DNA of 41,595 nucleotides. Source: a virus. The stretch covers positions 1 through 41,595 of IMG/VR virus record IMGVR_UViG_3300025132_000092; one strand, written 5' to 3'. The notes beneath the pieces were generated by a model, which ran no database searches, was not told the origin of the DNA, and saw only the letters and a program-made list of their open reading frames with translations. The stretch's first letter is position 1, and each line of letters starts with the position of its first letter. Made by a program: the position numbers and the translations under genes. Shown here piece by piece: positions 39,897 through 41,595 of this stretch.

Positions 39897-40690
39897 GCTT
39901 CTCCCCCGGCATCTTCCTGCCGCGGGGCAATCACGACCGTGGTTCCCGTTTCAGCACCGCTCTCTTCGTCGGAGAAATGGTGACGCATCACGAGAGGACA
40001 GTCGTTTCCTCCGTGAAGAGTAATCGTTCCGCTTGAAGGCATGGCCTTGATTGCGTCCGAAAGCCAACTGCCAAACCATTGGCTGATGGTATCGTCCACT
40101 TCAGTAAGCAAAGTTTCTGGATCGAGCGTGTGCTCCACGCGCACACTGTCGCGCAACACCGTGTAGGTAATCTGCTCTTCCTCGCAAATGATGGCGTAAA
40201 GCGCACCCTTGGAAATGCCCGAGCCAACCGAGCGGAGAACGCGGAAGTCGGACGCGGTGAATCCGGCCTCGTAGTCGAACGTGCCGTTCGTGCCGAAGGA
40301 CACCCAACCGCCCCTTTCCGCTTCTTGAAGCATGTTGGACACCGCTTCGACACCTGCCACCGAAGTGGCCGCGGCGAGAACCGGCAAACGGAAGAAGCCC
40401 TTTGGTCCCGTGAACGTCACGTTGTCGCCATCGGATTCGACCGTAATGGGCACGCTTCCGTCACCAAGCCCCTTCAGGAGAGAGAGGACAAGGGAGATTT
40501 GACCAAGCGTGATCGAACCTTCCTCGTTTTCTGTTGCGGTGGTGTTCCATCGTTCGATGTAAAAGGCACGCTCCATGGTTCCGGCGGCTGAGATGTGTTC
40601 ATCGGCCACCGTGACCACGAGGTCGTCCATTGAAGCGAACGGTTTCAAGAAGGCCGCGAGGCGGTGTTGTGGGAGCGTAAAGGACGCCAT
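39893..40690 (-). CDS. pcn: PCNA-like sliding clamp
   Basis: A 265-residue protein of PCNA length. ATG 40690 sits at good distance from GGAGGTGAGCAGTG; an in-frame GTG at 40693 is less likely. PCNA features: an N-terminal helix plus strand (FLKPFASMDDLVVTVADEHI), a middle linker, and the C-terminal ITLHGGNDCPLVMRHHFSDE followed by TTVVIAPR, the counterpart of the conserved 'l...fPl...y' and 'lAPr' segments. Sequence is divergent but the order is right. It lies between the RecA-like gene (TGATG overlap) and PolB, which fits a polymerase processivity factor. Two methyltransferases in the same block have tails that may bind it. Confidence 0.8.
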   Translation of the reverse strand: MASFTLPQHRLAAFLKPFASMDDLVVTVADEHISAAGTMERAFYIERWNTTATENEEGSITLGQISLVLSLLKGLGDGSVPITVESDGDNVTFTGPKGFFRLPVLAAATSVAGVEAVSNMLQEAERGGWVSFGTNGTFDYEAGFTASDFRVLRSVGSGISKGALYAIICEEEQITYTVLRDSVRVEHTLDPETLLTEVDDTISQWFGSWLSDAIKAMPSSGTITLHGGNDCPLVMRHHFSDEESGAETGTTVVIAPRQEDAGGEA

Positions 40691-41583
40691 CACTGCTCAC
40701 CTCCTTCCTCTTCAACGTCAAAGTCGCCAACCTTGAGCCCGTCCCATCCGAACCACTTTCCGCCATCAGGACCCTGCTCAAACAAGAGAACACGACCACC
40801 CGCGCTGAGAGATGTGCGGTTCGACACGACTCGTGCATACGCGCGGGTCACGCCCGTGGGAGCACCGTCTTCATCGCGCTCTTCTTCAGTTTCGGTGTAG
40901 ACGACTTGCTGCAAATGGCCTTCCGTGTCTCGGAGCCACTTTGCGGAGTCCTGACCAACCAATTCGTTGCCGTTGGAATCGTATGCGGGTTTCATGTGGG
41001 TGATGATGTAGCAGTGGACGCCACCGCGGCACAATTCACGGAGGCCAATCATGGCGGTCTGATACCGCGTGGCCCGAATGTTCCAATTGAAGCGGCCAAT
41101 CTGCGTCGTAGCCTTCTTCCCCGCCACGTCGATACCGTCAGCACCGAGTCCGAGGTCGTCCACCTTCATGCACGTTTCCGTGATGTGGAGCCAATGGTCC
41201 GCACCGTCGAAGATGACGCTCTTCAGGTAAGGATTGGGCATCTTCCCATGCTGCTCAAAGTGCGCGTTCTGCTCTTGCATTTGCGCCTGAGCGGCCTTGA
41301 GGATGTCCACCGTTTGCTGAAAGGTCGCCGGGAAGTCGTAAGGCACCCGTGCGTCTTCCGCGTAATTGAACACCCACGGATTGATGACGACGATGTTCGC
41401 GGCCTTGTCCTTGTGATGGGCGGCCTTCGTCGTTTCGCCACCAAGATCGAAGTCAATGTGCCAAATCTCAGCACCCGCCTTGATTTCCTCCGGCGTGAGC
41501 GAGTCAAGCACCATGCCGGTCTTTCCTGTCTTGGGATGTCCGGCGATGCCGCACATGACGTATTGAAGGTCACGAGTAGCCAT
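40690..41583 (-). CDS. RecA/Sak4-like recombination ATPase
   Basis: A 297-residue RecA-fold ATPase. Walker A is GHPKTGKTG (residues 15-23) and Walker B KSVIFDGADHW (D126). HCYIITHMKP is the strand after it. The type (short RecA core, no DNA-binding N-terminal domain) is that of viral Sak4/AAA_24 proteins, which promote single-strand annealing, and of short RadA homologues. The ATG at 41583 is close to the window edge, with only 12 bases beyond, so its ribosome binding site cannot be judged. It overlaps the clamp gene start. The C-terminus is acidic (FDVEEEGGEQ), as in single-strand binding partners. Confidence 0.75.
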   Translation of the reverse strand: MATRDLQYVMCGIAGHPKTGKTGMVLDSLTPEEIKAGAEIWHIDFDLGGETTKAAHHKDKAANIVVINPWVFNYAEDARVPYDFPATFQQTVDILKAAQAQMQEQNAHFEQHGKMPNPYLKSVIFDGADHWLHITETCMKVDDLGLGADGIDVAGKKATTQIGRFNWNIRATRYQTAMIGLRELCRGGVHCYIITHMKPAYDSNGNELVGQDSAKWLRDTEGHLQQVVYTETEEERDEDGAPTGVTRAYARVVSNRTSLSAGGRVLLFEQGPDGGKWFGWDGLKVGDFDVEEEGGEQ

Positions 41584-41595
41584 GGCCCGCGCGGC

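Noticed and set aside
1-41595. tRNA genes, insertion sequences, integrase or attachment sites
   Set aside because: None could be recognised by reading either strand; genes fill the window almost without gaps.

Overview
The window is a contiguous piece of a tailed, double-stranded DNA virus genome (or provirus) that most likely infects an archaeon. Two gene blocks converge at about position 29,480. The left block (+ strand, 3-29,477) is a virion assembly module. The right block (- strand, 29,493-41,583) is a DNA replication and modification module. The archaeal assignment rests on the replication genes: a PCNA-type clamp, a family B DNA polymerase with exonuclease, an archaeo-eukaryotic-type primase, an XPF/ERCC4 nuclease with helix-hairpin-helix, and a Cas4-like Fe-S nuclease. 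The layout and gene set resemble the magroviruses of marine group II Euryarchaeota as I know them. That placement is inference, since terminase, portal and major capsid genes are not in the window. Starts are mostly preceded by GGTGA/GGAGGTGA-type ribosome binding sites, and genes often overlap stop-to-start (ATGA, TGATG, GTGA), so both blocks look like long polycistronic units.

Left block: it opens with the 3' end of a gene ending in a SAP/HeH-like tail. Then come two small beta-rich virion proteins, a Cys-rich zinc-binding-like protein, a head-tail connector, a small unknown protein, a tail-completion-like protein and a large tail tube protein. Two tandem paralogous small proteins and a SAP-domain protein follow. 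A tail assembly chaperone pair is joined by an apparent programmed -1 frameshift (CCCTTTG at 7303), just before a short tape measure protein (487 aa). After it come a distal-tail-like protein and three very large baseplate/tail-tip proteins (1147, 1847 and 2752 aa) with LamG/concanavalin-like domains, a baseplate hub core at the end of the largest, and a recurring beta-module. Two further baseplate/fibre proteins, a zinc-ribbon protein and an overlapping very basic protein close the block. A siphovirus-like particle with a short tail tube and an elaborate tip is inferred.

Right block (in transcription order, right to left): RecA/Sak4-like ATPase, PCNA-like clamp, PolB, Cas4-like nuclease, beta-class DNA methyltransferase, primase, small coiled-coil protein, ERCC4-HhH nuclease, AAA+ ATPase (probable replicative helicase), an apparently inactive RNase H/DEDD-fold protein, a small zinc-ribbon protein and a D12-class adenine methyltransferase. 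Both methyltransferases end in QxxLF-type peptides that look like sliding-clamp-binding tails, which suggests methylation coupled to the viral clamp.

No tRNA, rRNA, CRISPR array, insertion sequence, integrase or attachment site was recognised, and no stretch above 300 bases lacks a gene.
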